Part shown: positions 35,525 to 44,890 of the stretch, piece by piece
How the letters are laid out: each line of letters begins with the position of its first letter
Position numbering within the stretch: the stretch's first letter is position 1
NCBI RefSeq assembly: GCF_000292525.1
Contig: NZ_AEYF01000001.1
Span: 248,001-312,000 of the forward strand
DNA from: Rhizobium sp. CCGE 510
Lineage (GTDB): Bacteria; Pseudomonadota; Alphaproteobacteria; Rhizobiales; Rhizobiaceae
Reading direction: 5' to 3'
DNA length: 64,000 nucleotides
Notes under the pieces: model-generated
What the model saw: only the letters and a program-made list of their open reading frames with translations
Told to the model about the DNA's origin: nothing
Databases searched by the model: none
Position numbers and translations under genes: made by a program

Positions 35525-36262
35525 TCAGATCATCGCCATGCCGCCGTTTACGTGCAGCGTCTGGCCCGTCATATAGGCAGCCTCGGAGGACGCAAGATAA
35601 GCGACCGCCGAAGCAACCTCACCGCCCGTGCCCATGCGCTTCATCGGGATCGCTCCCATGATCGCTTCCTTCTGCTTGTCGTTCAGCTTGCCGGTCATGG
35701 CGCTTTCGATGAAGCCGGGCGCCACGCAGTTGACCGTCACGTTGCGGGTGGCGATCTCCTGGGCCAGCGACTTGGTGAAGCCGATCATGCCGGCCTTCGA
35801 GGCGCAGTAATTGGTCTGGCCCGGATTGCCGGTGACGCCGACGATCGAGGTGATGTTGATGATGCGGCCATAGCGGCGGCGCATCATCGGATGCGTCAAT
35901 TCGCGCGTCAGCCGGAAGGTCGACGTCAGGTTCACTTCCAGAACGGCGTCCCAATCCTCGTCGCTCATGCGCACGAACAGGCCGTCCTTGGTGATGCCAG
36001 CATTGTTGACGAGGATATCGACGCCTTCGAGTTCGGCCTCAGCCTTCTGGCCAAGCGCCTTGACCTCATCGCGGTCGGAAAGGTTTGCCGGGAAGATCTT
36101 GACGCGCTCGCCGAGTTCGGCGGCCAGCGCTTCCAGCTTCTCGACGCGAGTGCCGTGCAGACCGACGATAGCGCCCTGCTTATGCAGAAGGCGGGCGATT
36201 TCCTCGCCGATACCGCCCGATGCGCCGGTGACGAGAGCCTTGCGGCCGGAAAGATCGAGCAT
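35525..36262 (-). CDS. fabG: 3-oxoacyl-[acyl-carrier-protein] reductase
   Basis: 245 residues of the short-chain dehydrogenase family. TGASGGIGEEIARLL binds NADPH, NNAG follows, and the catalytic tyrosine and lysine are in NYCASKAGMIGF (about 150-161). It reduces 3-oxoacyl-ACP in each elongation round. It sits between fabD (38 bases upstream) and acpP, which settles it as the fatty-acid enzyme among many similar reductases. Confidence 0.96.
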   Translation of the reverse strand: MLDLSGRKALVTGASGGIGEEIARLLHKQGAIVGLHGTRVEKLEALAAELGERVKIFPANLSDRDEVKALGQKAEAELEGVDILVNNAGITKDGLFVRMSDEDWDAVLEVNLTSTFRLTRELTHPMMRRRYGRIINITSIVGVTGNPGQTNYCASKAGMIGFTKSLAQEIATRNVTVNCVAPGFIESAMTGKLNDKQKEAIMGAIPMKRMGTGGEVASAVAYLASSEAAYMTGQTLHVNGGMAMI

Positions 36263-36300
36263 GGAAACGTTCCTTATATCTGGATATCTGGAAATACCAA

Positions 36301-37245
36301 TCAGGCCATGAGGGCGGCAACAGTCGCGTCGATATCCGCCGGACCGTTGACGGAGATGCCGTTGACTGTCTTGTCGATGCGCCGCGCAAGGCCGGTCAGC
36401 ACCTTGCCGGAGCCAAGTTCATAAAGCGTGGTGACGCCATTGCCGGCGAACCATTCCACCGTCTCGCGCCAGCGGACCTGACCGGTCACCTGCTCGACCA
36501 GGAGGCCGGCGATCTCGCCGGCGCTGGTCACGGGCGCGGCACGGACATTGGCTATAACCGGCACGACAGGATCGGACTTGGCGACCGTTGCCAGCGCTTC
36601 GCGCATGGCCTCGGCGGCGGGCGCCATCAGCTTGGAATGGAAGGGTGCTGAGACCGGCAGCAGAATGGCGCGCTTGGCGCCTTTGTCGGTCGCCAGGCCG
36701 GCGGCCTTTTCGACAGCCGCCTTCTCACCCGAAATGACGATCTGGCCGCCGCCATTGTCGTTGGCGATCTGGCAAGCGCCGAGGACGGCCGCTGCCTCGC
36801 AGACGGCAATGACATCGGCATGTTCGAGGCCGATGATCGCGGCCATAGCACCGACGCCGACGGGGACGGCCGCCTGCATGGCATTGCCGCGGATGCGCAG
36901 CAGCCGCGCCGTGTCAGCGAGCGAAAAGGTGCCGGCGGCGCAAAGGGCAGAATATTCGCCGAGCGAGTGGCCGGCGACATAGGCGACCTTGGACTTAAGA
37001 TCCAGCCCCTTGGCCTCAAGAATGCGGACGACGGCAATGGAGACGGCCATCAGCGCCGGCTGGGCATTCGCCGTCAGGGTCAACGTATCCTCGGGACCGT
37101 TGAACATGACGTCGGAAAGCTTTTCACCGAGTGCCTCATCGACCTCGTCGAAAACGGCGCGGGCTTCGGCGAAATTCTCGGCCAAATCCTTGCCCATGCC
37201 GACGGCCTGACTGCCCTGACCGGGAAAAGTGAAAGCAATGGTCAT
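36301..37245 (-). CDS. fabD: Malonyl-CoA-acyl carrier protein transacylase
   Basis: 314 residues. FTFPGQGSQAVGMG opens the protein, the nucleophile serine is in GHSLGEYSALCAAG (about 92) and the partner histidine in SAPFHSKLM. It loads malonyl groups onto ACP. It is the first gene of the fab cluster and diverges from the aldo/keto reductase across 214 bases, where the cluster promoter should lie. Confidence 0.97.
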   Translation of the reverse strand: MTIAFTFPGQGSQAVGMGKDLAENFAEARAVFDEVDEALGEKLSDVMFNGPEDTLTLTANAQPALMAVSIAVVRILEAKGLDLKSKVAYVAGHSLGEYSALCAAGTFSLADTARLLRIRGNAMQAAVPVGVGAMAAIIGLEHADVIAVCEAAAVLGACQIANDNGGGQIVISGEKAAVEKAAGLATDKGAKRAILLPVSAPFHSKLMAPAAEAMREALATVAKSDPVVPVIANVRAAPVTSAGEIAGLLVEQVTGQVRWRETVEWFAGNGVTTLYELGSGKVLTGLARRIDKTVNGISVNGPADIDATVAALMA

Positions 37246-37459
37246 TCTCGTATCCCTGGCTCGTGCCCCTGATTGCGCGCCCCGCGAGGCGTTTTGCCTC
37301 CAATTGACATTCTTTCCGGCAGAGTCAAGTGGCGGCCCACTCTCCGCAAAGCCTTCCGGACCGGCGCAAAAGCCAGGTTTTTACTCTTGCGCTCCGCCAA
37401 ATCCGGCCTAGATTTGCCCGGTCCTCCCCAAGGCTTCAGCTCTCTCCCAAGGTTTTCTC

Positions 37460-38503
37460 ATGAAGTACAATACACTCGGCCGCACCGACATTTCCGTTTC
37501 AGAAATCTGCCTTGGCACCATGACCTGGGGTTCGCAGAACAGCGAAACCGACGCTCATGCGCAGATGGATTACGCCGTCGAAAAGGGCGTCAATTTCTTC
37601 GATACCGCCGAGCTCTACCCGACCACCCCGGTTTCGCCCGAAACGCAGGGGTGGACCGAAGACTATATCGGCAGCTGGTTCGGCAACTCAGGCAAGCGCG
37701 GGGATATCGTACTCGCCACCAAGGTCGCCGGCCGCGGCCGCGACTATATACGCGGCGGCGAGGGTGCGGATGCAAAGAATATCCGGCTGGCGCTCGAGGC
37801 CAGCCTGACGCGGTTGAAGACCGACTATGTCGACCTTTATCAAATCCATTGGCCGAACCGCGGCCATTTCCATTTCCGCCAGAACTGGAGCTACAATCCC
37901 TTCAACCAGGATCGCGACAGGGCCGTCGCCAATATGCTCGACATCCTGGAAACCCTCGGCGCACTGGTGAAAGAAGGCAAGATCCGGGCGATCGGCCTTT
38001 CCAACGAAACCACCTGGGGCATCCAGAAATACCTGACACTGTCAGAACAGAGGAGCCTGCCGCGCGTTGCCAGCGTTCAGAACGAATACAATCTGCTCTA
38101 CCGCCATTTCGACCTCGACCTCGCCGAACTCTCGCATCACGAGGATGTCGGGCTGCTCGCCTATTCGCCGCTCGCCGGCGGCATCCTGACCGGCAAATAT
38201 GTCGATGGTCTCAGGCCGAAGGGTTCGCGCGGCTCGATCAATCACGATATCGGCGGCCGGCTGCAGCCGTTGCAGGAACCGGCGACCAAAGCCTATCTGC
38301 AGATCGCGGCAACCTACGGTCTCGACCCAGCGGCCATGGCGCTTGCCTTCTGCCTGTCGAGACCCTTCATGGCCTCGGCCATCATCGGCGCAACCTCGAT
38401 GGAGCAGTTGAAAGTCGATATCGGCGCGGCCGACCTGACGCTTTCGGCCGAGGTGCTGGCGGAGATCGCCAAGGTCCACCGGCAGTATCCGCTGACGCTC
38501 TGA
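37460..38503 (+). CDS. Aldo/keto reductase (Tas-like)
   Basis: 347 residues of the NADPH-dependent aldo/keto reductase barrel. The catalytic set is present: Asp and Tyr in FFDTAELYP, Lys in LATKVAGRG and His in DLYQIHWPNR. The sequence resembles the Tas group, whose physiological substrate is unclear. ATG 37460 gives the standard family N-terminus (MKYNTLGRTDISVSEICLGT). It appears monocistronic. Confidence 0.9.
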   Translation: MKYNTLGRTDISVSEICLGTMTWGSQNSETDAHAQMDYAVEKGVNFFDTAELYPTTPVSPETQGWTEDYIGSWFGNSGKRGDIVLATKVAGRGRDYIRGGEGADAKNIRLALEASLTRLKTDYVDLYQIHWPNRGHFHFRQNWSYNPFNQDRDRAVANMLDILETLGALVKEGKIRAIGLSNETTWGIQKYLTLSEQRSLPRVASVQNEYNLLYRHFDLDLAELSHHEDVGLLAYSPLAGGILTGKYVDGLRPKGSRGSINHDIGGRLQPLQEPATKAYLQIAATYGLDPAAMALAFCLSRPFMASAIIGATSMEQLKVDIGAADLTLSAEVLAEIAKVHRQYPLTL

Positions 38504-38817
38504 TCCGGCCCTCTCACGCCTGCCCGACGCTCCTTATGGGTCTACGTCGGGCTCGGGTGTCCGATTGGGCTTGCCTTTGCCCGAAAAATCCGTATAAGCC
38601 GCCGTGTTCGTTAACCCGGTCTTCTGGCTGGTGGCTGAACGGAGGGCCAGTTTCCTTTCGGAAATCGTTCGGAACAGAAGCGTTCCAGCCTCCCGTGTCT
38701 CCGCTCTCGACCGTCTCGGAAACGCTTTCTTGCCTGGGTCCGCCCAATCAGGAGCAGTCGTTGAGGCTTAGCCGCCGAATATCGGGTTGAACCAAACGCA
38801 AGAAAGGCAAAGCTGTC
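38504..38817 (+). promoter_or_regulatory. Promoter and leader region of the rpsF operon
   Basis: A promoter-like pair TTGCCT (38571-38576) and TATAAG (38593-38598), 16 bases apart, lies about 220 bases before rpsF, leaving a long untranslated leader. Many bacteria control this operon with a leader that binds the S6:S18 complex. I see G/C-rich complementary stretches but could not confirm that motif. No gene is convincing here. Confidence 0.45.
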
Positions 38818-39285
38818 ATGGCTCTTTATGAACATGTATTCCTTGCCCGGCAGGATATTTCCGCTCAGCAGGTCGATGCCCTCGTAGAACAGTACAAGGG
38901 TGTGATCGAAGCTAACGGCGGTAAAGTCGGGCGTATCGAGAACTGGGGCCTCAAGTCCCTCACATACCGCATCAAGAAGAACCGCAAGGCGCACTACGCC
39001 CTGATGGACATCGATGCACCGGCTGCTGCCGTCCAGGAAATGGAACGTCAGATGCGCATCAGCGAAGACGTTCTTCGCTACATGACGATCGCCGTCGAGA
39101 AGCATGAAGAAGGTCCGTCTGCCATGACGCAGAAGCGCGACCGCGACGACCGTCCGCGCGAAGGCGGCCGTGGCCCGCGTGAAGGCGGCTTCGGCGATCG
39201 TGACCGCGGCCCGCGTCCGCCGCGTGAAGGTGGCTTCGGCGACCGTGAAGACCGTCCGCGCCGTCCGCGCGAAGACCGTGTATAA
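38818..39285 (+). CDS. rpsF: 30S ribosomal protein S6
   Basis: 155 residues. The globular S6 domain fills about residues 1-97 ([19 protein letters not shown] at the start). The rest is a highly charged tail with imperfect repeats of REGGxG and GFGDR units, as is usual in alphaproteobacterial S6. S6 pairs with S18, whose gene follows 14 bases later, on the platform of the small subunit. A good AAGAAAGG site precedes the ATG. Confidence 0.97.
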   Translation: MALYEHVFLARQDISAQQVDALVEQYKGVIEANGGKVGRIENWGLKSLTYRIKKNRKAHYALMDIDAPAAAVQEMERQMRISEDVLRYMTIAVEKHEEGPSAMTQKRDRDDRPREGGRGPREGGFGDRDRGPRPPREGGFGDREDRPRRPREDRV

Positions 39286-39299
39286 GGGAGATCCGAGAT

Positions 39300-39548
39300 A
39301 TGTCTGAAACTTCCTCCGCTCCGGTCCGCCGCCCCTTCCATCGCCGCCGCAAGACCTGCCCGTTCTCCGGCGCCAACGCGCCGCGGATCGACTACAAGGA
39401 CGTACGCCTGCTGCAGCGCTACATTTCCGAGCGCGGCAAGATCGTTCCGTCGCGCATCACGGCCGTTTCCCAGAAGAAGCAGCGCGAACTCGCCCAGGCG
39501 ATCAAGCGCGCCCGTTTCCTCGGCCTGCTGCCCTACGTCGTAGCCTAA
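39300..39548 (+). CDS. rpsR: 30S ribosomal protein S18
   Basis: 82 residues, basic, with the conserved core [19 protein letters not shown] and the [20 protein letters not shown] helix. It binds 16S rRNA together with S6. A hairpin follows its stop codon, so part of transcription may end here before the DUF2232 gene. Confidence 0.97.
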   Translation: MSETSSAPVRRPFHRRRKTCPFSGANAPRIDYKDVRLLQRYISERGKIVPSRITAVSQKKQRELAQAIKRARFLGLLPYVVA

Positions 39549-39559
39549 TAGAATATGTG

Positions 39560-39584
39560 ACCCCCAGATTCCTGATCTGGGGGT
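39560..39584 (+). terminator. Hairpin after rpsR, possible attenuator
   Basis: ACCCCCAGAT (39560-39569) and ATCTGGGGGT (39575-39584) form a 10-bp stem with a 5-base loop, but only two T's follow. It may be a weak terminator or a processing site separating rpsF-rpsR from the downstream genes. Confidence 0.55.
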
Positions 39585-39696
39585 TGCCTCCCTTCCGCGA
39601 TGGGCGCGGATCGGAACTCTTAAAACCCATGTTGAGACGTTTCTGAATTCGATTCAGCAACATCCTCTAACTGCTTGATGAAGCAGGACAGCGACC

Positions 39697-40683
39697 TTGA
39701 AACGACCAGATCTTAAAACACTGCTGATCGGCGCACTCGCCGGATTGACCGCCGCCCTGCTGGTGCTGGGCGCGAGCATGCAGCCGTCGTTTTTCAGCGC
39801 GCTTCTCTATACGGCCTCGGCGCTGCCGATCCTGATCGTCGGGCTCGGCTGGGGCAATGCTGCGGCGATCTCGGCCGTGGCCACCGCAGCCGCACTCGGT
39901 GCGATCTTCATCTCCCCTTCCTTTGCGCTTATCATGACGCTGGTGACGCTCTTGCCGGCGGGCTGGCTCAGCCACCTCGCCAATCTCGCTCGCCCCGCCT
40001 CCGAACTCGGCGGCCCTGACCATCTGCTTGCCTGGTATCCGCTCTCCGATATCCTGCTGCATCTCTGCGGCCTGGTGACGATCGCCGTCATCGTCATCGG
40101 CGTGATGATCGGTTACGGGCCGGAAATCACCGATCCGATCGTCGATCTGCTGATCACCTCGGTCAAGCAGCAGCAGCCGGAATTCATGCCGGATCCGACA
40201 GCCACCGCGCAGACCAAGTCGCTGATCTTGCTGATGCTGCCGGCTTTGCAGGGCGGCATGTGGGTGAGCATGCTGTTTGCCGCCTATTATTTCGCCGTGC
40301 GCATCGTCGCAGCGTCCGGCCGCGGCCTTCGCCCGCGCGAGGACATCCCCTCGTCGCTGCGCATGAACCGCAACTCGATCTTCATCTTCCTCGCCGGGCT
40401 TGCCGCCTGCTTCTTCGGCGGCGTTCCGGCGCTGGTCGGCGCGACGGTGATCGGCACCTTCGGCGCCGGCTTCGTGCTTTCCGGTTTCGCCTCGCTGCAT
40501 TTCCGCACGCGCGGCAAGGACTGGCGCATGCCGGCCCTCATCCTTAGCTACCTGGCCTCGATGCTCATGCTGCTGCCAGCTCTCCTCATCCTCGTCCTCG
40601 GTCTCAGCGATACCCGCAAGGCGATCGCGCTGACCCCGACGAAAGATGCTGATGCCCCCAAACAATCCGACACGAAAATCTGA
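39697..40683 (+). CDS. DUF2232 family membrane protein
   Basis: 328 residues with about eight hydrophobic segments and little soluble sequence. It matches the DUF2232 membrane proteins commonly found between rpsR and rplI in alphaproteobacteria. The function is not established. The final part ([16 protein letters not shown]) is a short soluble tail. The rplI start is 22 bases downstream. The start shown has a weak ribosome site. Confidence 0.82.
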   Translation: MKRPDLKTLLIGALAGLTAALLVLGASMQPSFFSALLYTASALPILIVGLGWGNAAAISAVATAAALGAIFISPSFALIMTLVTLLPAGWLSHLANLARPASELGGPDHLLAWYPLSDILLHLCGLVTIAVIVIGVMIGYGPEITDPIVDLLITSVKQQQPEFMPDPTATAQTKSLILLMLPALQGGMWVSMLFAAYYFAVRIVAASGRGLRPREDIPSSLRMNRNSIFIFLAGLAACFFGGVPALVGATVIGTFGAGFVLSGFASLHFRTRGKDWRMPALILSYLASMLMLLPALLILVLGLSDTRKAIALTPTKDADAPKQSDTKI

Positions 40684-40705
40684 GACACAAGAAAGGCAAA
40701 AGAAA

Positions 40706-41284
40706 ATGGAAGTCATCCTTCTCGAACGCATCTCCAAGCTCGGCCAGATGGGCGAAACCGTCAAGGTTCGCGACGGCTTTGCCCGTAACTACCTGCTGCC
40801 GCTCGGCAAGGCGCTGCGCGCCAATGCCGCCAACAAGACCCGCTTCGAAGCCGAGCGTTCGACGCTCGAAGCCCGCAACCTCGAGCGCAAGTCGGAAGCC
40901 CAGAAGGTCGCCGACGTTCTCGACGGCAAGTCCTTCATCGTCGTGCGTTCGGCCGGCGAAACCGGCCAGCTCTACGGTTCGGTCGCTGCCCGTGACGTCG
41001 TCGATATTCTCGCCGCCGAAGGCTTCAACATCGGCCGCAACCAGGTTCACCTCAACACGCCGATCAAGGCGATCGGCCTGCACAAGGTCGAGCTGCAGCT
41101 GCATGCCGAAGTCGAAATCCACGTCCAGCTGAACGTTGCCCGTTCTGCCGAAGAGGCAGAGCGCCAGTCCAAGGGCGAAGAACTCACCTCGGTCGACGCG
41201 ATCTACGGCGTCGACGAAGACGCTCTGCGTCCTGAGGATTTCTTCGATCCGGAAGCCGATGGCGTCGACGAAGACGAAGCATAA
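40706..41284 (+). CDS. rplI: 50S ribosomal protein L9
   Basis: 192 residues. The N-terminal RNA-binding domain ([33 protein letters not shown]) is joined by a long helix to the C-terminal domain. An acidic extension (from about residue 160, ending ADGVDEDEA) makes it longer than the usual 150 residues, a common feature in this order. A GAAAGGCAAAAG site precedes ATG 40706. A canonical terminator follows. Confidence 0.97.
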   Translation: MEVILLERISKLGQMGETVKVRDGFARNYLLPLGKALRANAANKTRFEAERSTLEARNLERKSEAQKVADVLDGKSFIVVRSAGETGQLYGSVAARDVVDILAAEGFNIGRNQVHLNTPIKAIGLHKVELQLHAEVEIHVQLNVARSAEEAERQSKGEELTSVDAIYGVDEDALRPEDFFDPEADGVDEDEA

Positions 41285-41310
41285 TACCGCTGGAGCAATC
41301 CGCGAGAGAA

Positions 41311-41340
41311 AGCCCGGTTCGCGCCGGGCTTTTTTATTTT
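41311..41340 (+). terminator. Rho-independent terminator after rplI
   Basis: AGCCCGG (41311-41317) pairs with CCGGGCT (41324-41330), followed by TTTTTATTTT. It closes the rpsF operon and overlaps the 3' end of the converging emrA-like gene. Confidence 0.88.
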
Positions 41341-42398
41341 TCGGCAGTCTGGCGTTGCGGTTCGACGCTCTTATCGACCTGTACGACGACGGAGAGGCCA
41401 GGCGTCAGCGCTACTGCCAATGTCTGCCCTTTATCGATGCCGATACGCACACCCACCCGTTGGGCGACCTTGGTGAAATTGCCGGTCGCGTTGTCGGCCT
41501 TGATGACGGCAAATTCGGAACCAGCCGCCGGCGAGAAGCGCTCGATATGGCCGTTAAGGCTGCGTCTGTTCAAAGCGTCCACAGCGATGGAAACGGGCTG
41601 ACCGACCTGCATGCCGTCTAGTTGGGTCTCCTTGAAGTTCGCAACAACCCAGACATCCTGGGGCACGACTGCCATCAGCTGGGTGCCGGCCGTCACGTAT
41701 TGGCCAACGCGAACGCCGACCTCGCCGAGACGGCCATCCCGTGGAGCCTTGATTGCAATATTTTCCAGGTCGATCTCGGCAAGCTGAACCGCCGCCTCCG
41801 CACCGGCGACACCGGCCTCGAGCGAGGCACGACTGACGATGATCGCGGAAAGGTTCTGCTTTGCTACTTCGAGAGCCGCCTGTGCTTGATTGAGGGCGGC
41901 TTTCGCCTGTTGCAGCGTCGCCTGCGCCTGCTCGGATTCGCTTTCAGAAGCGATGCCACGATTGCTGAGATTGCTGACACGCTCCCAAGCAAGCTGGGAG
42001 CGCTTCAGGGCGGCATTGGCGCCGTCGATCTCAGCGCGGGCTGAATTGACGTTGGCCTCGCCGGACCGTTCCTGCTGATGAGAATTGGAAAGCGACGCTT
42101 TCTGCACATCAAGAGCGGCCCGCGCTTGCGCGACCTTCTGGCCATAGATGCGGTCGTCGATTGTTGCCAGTACATCGCCCTTCTTGACCTGCTGGTAGTC
42201 CTTGACCGGCACGTCGATGACATAACCGCTCACCTGCGGGCTCATAATAGTCACATAGCCACGAACATAGGCATTGTCGGTCGTCTCGACCGATGTAACG
42301 AAGGGCGGAAGCCGCCAGGCATAGAGCACAAGCAGGATGCCGGCGGCCCCGACGAGCAGGATGATGATGGTGGTTGGTGAGCGAAGAAACTTGAACAT
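41334..42398 (-). CDS. HlyD/EmrA family efflux periplasmic adaptor
   Basis: 354 residues: an N-terminal membrane anchor (about 12-32), a biotinyl-lipoyl-like domain split by a long alpha-helical hairpin, and a beta-barrel domain. YVTIMSPQVSGYVIDV and IKAPRDGRLGEVGVRVGQYV are the two halves of the lipoyl domain. It couples an inner-membrane pump to an outer-membrane channel. It is the third gene of marR-emrB-emrA, and its stop lies inside the rplI terminator. ATG 42398 fits the family start. Confidence 0.9.
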   Translation of the reverse strand: MFKFLRSPTTIIILLVGAAGILLVLYAWRLPPFVTSVETTDNAYVRGYVTIMSPQVSGYVIDVPVKDYQQVKKGDVLATIDDRIYGQKVAQARAALDVQKASLSNSHQQERSGEANVNSARAEIDGANAALKRSQLAWERVSNLSNRGIASESESEQAQATLQQAKAALNQAQAALEVAKQNLSAIIVSRASLEAGVAGAEAAVQLAEIDLENIAIKAPRDGRLGEVGVRVGQYVTAGTQLMAVVPQDVWVVANFKETQLDGMQVGQPVSIAVDALNRRSLNGHIERFSPAAGSEFAVIKADNATGNFTKVAQRVGVRIGIDKGQTLAVALTPGLSVVVQVDKSVEPQRQTAEK

Positions 42399-42421
42399 CG
42401 GTATTTCTCTGCATTTTGCAA

Positions 42422-44107
42422 TCAGGACTGGACAGCGGAATTGGACGACATCACGAAGGGCTTGAGGAGCCGATCCCACGCGAGGTGGAGCAGGAGGATG
42501 ACGAGGGCTGTGACGGAGGCGACGAAGATGACCAGAAAAGCATCGTTATAGGCGAGGACGTAGGCCTCGCGCGTCACTTGCTGGGCAAGCAGCGAGAGAC
42601 CCTCGGCATTGAGGAGCGTCTTGTCGGCAACGACCTTATTATAGGCGGCGGAAAGCTGCGCGACACGCTGGGCGGTAAGCGGGTCCGTCAGCAGGATGTG
42701 TTCGACCAGCGCGTTGGAATGGAACTTCTCGCGGATCGTAACGAAAGTGCCGAGCATGGCGGAGGCAAACAGTGAGCCGATGCTCTGGGTGAACAGGAAG
42801 ATCACCAGGAAGTTGACGACATATTGTGGGCCTTTGGCTAACACGGCACCGAAACCCTTCGACATTACGGGTGGCAGGAACATTGCAGCCCCGGCAGCAA
42901 CCATCGCCTGGCTGAGGTACATATCGGCAGGGCGCGTCAGGCTGGTCGATTGGCTGTCGATCCACGCGCCGGCGGCGATGAGGATCAGCGCCAGCACGTG
43001 GGCAGTCTCCACGTAACGCGTCATCATCAGGAATGAGCAGAAGAGGCCGCCGACAAGGGAAGCGAGCAGAATGACCACATAGAGATGTACGGTCTGCTCA
43101 TTGAGCAGCCCAAGCTGCTGATAGAAACCTGCCGCCGTCGCCGACTGCTCGGAGGAGACGAAACGGAAGAGCAGCAACACTCCTGCCATGCGCAGGTTAG
43201 GGCCGGAGAGCAACCATCGGAGATCGATCATCGGATTCTGGCGCGGCAATTCGATCAGGAACAGGAGCGTCATCGCCCCGATGGCGACTGCAAGCAAGAA
43301 GCCGAGCCACGGCACCTCGAACCACCAGTAGAGACGGCCGAGCGTCAGCACGATGGCAAGACAGCCAAAGCCGATTGCCAGCAGAAGATAGCTCAGAATA
43401 TCGAGACGCTGGATGACATGCGCGCGCGGGGGTGGCGTTAGCGGCAGAAGGTAGATGACGGGAAGAGCGATCAGCGCCAGCCCCAACTCAAATGTGTAAA
43501 GCGCGTTCCAACCACCAAGGTCAAGGAGCGTCGGGGAGATGATCCGAGCGATCGGGGCGGAGAAGAGCGTGTTCATCAGCGCCAGGCTGAGGCCGAGCGA
43601 GAGTTTCTTTGCCGGTGGGAAGGCCTCTAACATGTACAGGAAGCCGATCGTCGAAAGCGGCGCTGCCGCCATGCCGCTCACGAAACGGATGACAATCGCC
43701 GAATGCAGGCTGGTGACCTGCAGATTGAGGAGTGACGCGACCACGAAACAGACGATGCTGAATTCGGCGAAGCGTCTCAGCCCGTATTGCGTTCTGATCT
43801 TGAACAGCGCGATCGCAAAGCTCGCATAGGGCGCCATGTAGGCGGCGGACAGCCAAGAAAGCTCCGTGGTGGTCGCCGAGAAAGATCCCTGCAACTGATA
43901 AATGTTGGCTGTGGCGAGGTTCATGCCGAGGCCCTGCGTCAGGAAGAACAGTACCGACGCGGCCATATAGAGCGCCATTCTCCATGCCGGCATCGCCGCA
44001 GGCGCCGGCGGAGCGCCACCCTGTAGTGCCGCTGTGTCCCACTCGGCTTCCGGCCGCGAGACGTCATTGTCGTTGGCTGTGTCCCTGGAAGCGTGCGCAA
44101 GGCTCAT
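42422..44107 (-). CDS. MFS drug:H+ antiporter, DHA2 (EmrB-like)
   Basis: 561 residues with about 14 membrane segments, the DHA2 number. A soluble N-terminus of about 45 residues precedes the first helix. The motif A region is altered (LFKIRTQYGLRRFAEFS), while the LSWLSAAYMAPYA segment is EmrB-like. Residues near the C-terminus include the extracytoplasmic REKFHSNALVEHIL stretch typical of pumps that work with an EmrA partner. It exports hydrophobic toxins, perhaps plant-derived. Its start is 10 bases after the MarR-type regulator gene. Confidence 0.88.
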   Translation of the reverse strand: MSLAHASRDTANDNDVSRPEAEWDTAALQGGAPPAPAAMPAWRMALYMAASVLFFLTQGLGMNLATANIYQLQGSFSATTTELSWLSAAYMAPYASFAIALFKIRTQYGLRRFAEFSIVCFVVASLLNLQVTSLHSAIVIRFVSGMAAAPLSTIGFLYMLEAFPPAKKLSLGLSLALMNTLFSAPIARIISPTLLDLGGWNALYTFELGLALIALPVIYLLPLTPPPRAHVIQRLDILSYLLLAIGFGCLAIVLTLGRLYWWFEVPWLGFLLAVAIGAMTLLFLIELPRQNPMIDLRWLLSGPNLRMAGVLLLFRFVSSEQSATAAGFYQQLGLLNEQTVHLYVVILLASLVGGLFCSFLMMTRYVETAHVLALILIAAGAWIDSQSTSLTRPADMYLSQAMVAAGAAMFLPPVMSKGFGAVLAKGPQYVVNFLVIFLFTQSIGSLFASAMLGTFVTIREKFHSNALVEHILLTDPLTAQRVAQLSAAYNKVVADKTLLNAEGLSLLAQQVTREAYVLAYNDAFLVIFVASVTALVILLLHLAWDRLLKPFVMSSNSAVQS

Positions 44108-44117
44108 CGAGCTCTCC

Positions 44118-44561
44118 TCATGATCCGCGCATCGTCTGCAGATTGGCCTGCATGGCGCGGATCACGCTCAGCGTCGTCCTTAGGTCGCTCTCAGGAATTC
44201 CGGCAACGACCCGGGCGCGCATTTTCCATGCGATTTCCTCGACCTCGCCGGCCGAGACCCTGCCGCTTTCGGTGAGATATATTTCCTTGGCGCGACGATC
44301 GAAACCGGGGACGCGGCGTTCGACGAAACCCTGCCCTTCCATCGTGTCGAGAATTCGAACCAGCGTCGGCGTCTCTAGTTCCAATTTGTCGGCCAATTCG
44401 CGCTGATTGATTCCATCCTTCGTGTTCAACGCGAAGAAGACGCGGGCGCGCGGCAGCGTCATATCTCGTTCCTTGACGAGCGCATCGAAGGCAACTCGCA
44501 GCTTGCGGCTAAAAGCAGCGATGTCCTCGATGAGTTCGCGCCCGAGGGATTTATTCGGCAT
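44118..44561 (-). CDS. MarR family transcriptional regulator
   Basis: 147 residues with a winged helix: INQRELADKLELETPTLVRIL is the recognition-helix region (about 60-80) and RRVPGFDRRAKEIYLTESG the wing. MarR proteins repress efflux genes until a phenolic or aromatic ligand binds. It is the first gene of the marR-emrB-emrA operon, and the A/T-rich region just upstream is the likely operator, so it probably controls itself and the pump. Confidence 0.93.
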   Translation of the reverse strand: MPNKSLGRELIEDIAAFSRKLRVAFDALVKERDMTLPRARVFFALNTKDGINQRELADKLELETPTLVRILDTMEGQGFVERRVPGFDRRAKEIYLTESGRVSAGEVEEIAWKMRARVVAGIPESDLRTTLSVIRAMQANLQTMRGS

Positions 44562-44890
44562 GAGTCCGGCCTATTTTTAAGTAGTATGCTAATTATATGG
44601 ATGCTTATTTATCAAAGAACAGCACTTTTTCAAGTGGACCATCGGATGTTTTTGCTGCGTGCCGGAGGTCATCGCAGTAAAATAGAGCCTCCGGAGGCTA
44701 GGGTGAGTCGGTACCGTGTCGCGCGGGTGACACTCCGGGTATTTTCTCCTTTAGGTCCCCAGGACTGTGGAGAAGTCGAACAACGTGCACAGCGTTCAGG
44801 ATTTAAGCGAAGCGAGCCCCCGCTCCCTTCGCGGCCTCTTGATTTTCGCGTCCGGAATTGCGAATCCGGAGCTGGAAAAAGACAGAACGG
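44562..44890. promoter_or_regulatory. Divergent control region between marR-type gene and dnaB
   Basis: The marR-proximal part (44572-44620) is strongly A/T-rich and contains GTATGCT (44584-44590) and GGATGCT (44599-44605), spaced 15 bases start to start, a candidate MarR-type operator. The rest, toward dnaB, has no clear gene. The dnaB promoter should lie here but I cannot place it. Confidence 0.4.

Noticed and set aside
39160..39280. Tandem near-repeats resembling a small repeat array
   Set aside because: They encode the REGGxG/GFGDR tail of ribosomal protein S6; they lack CRISPR-like spacers.
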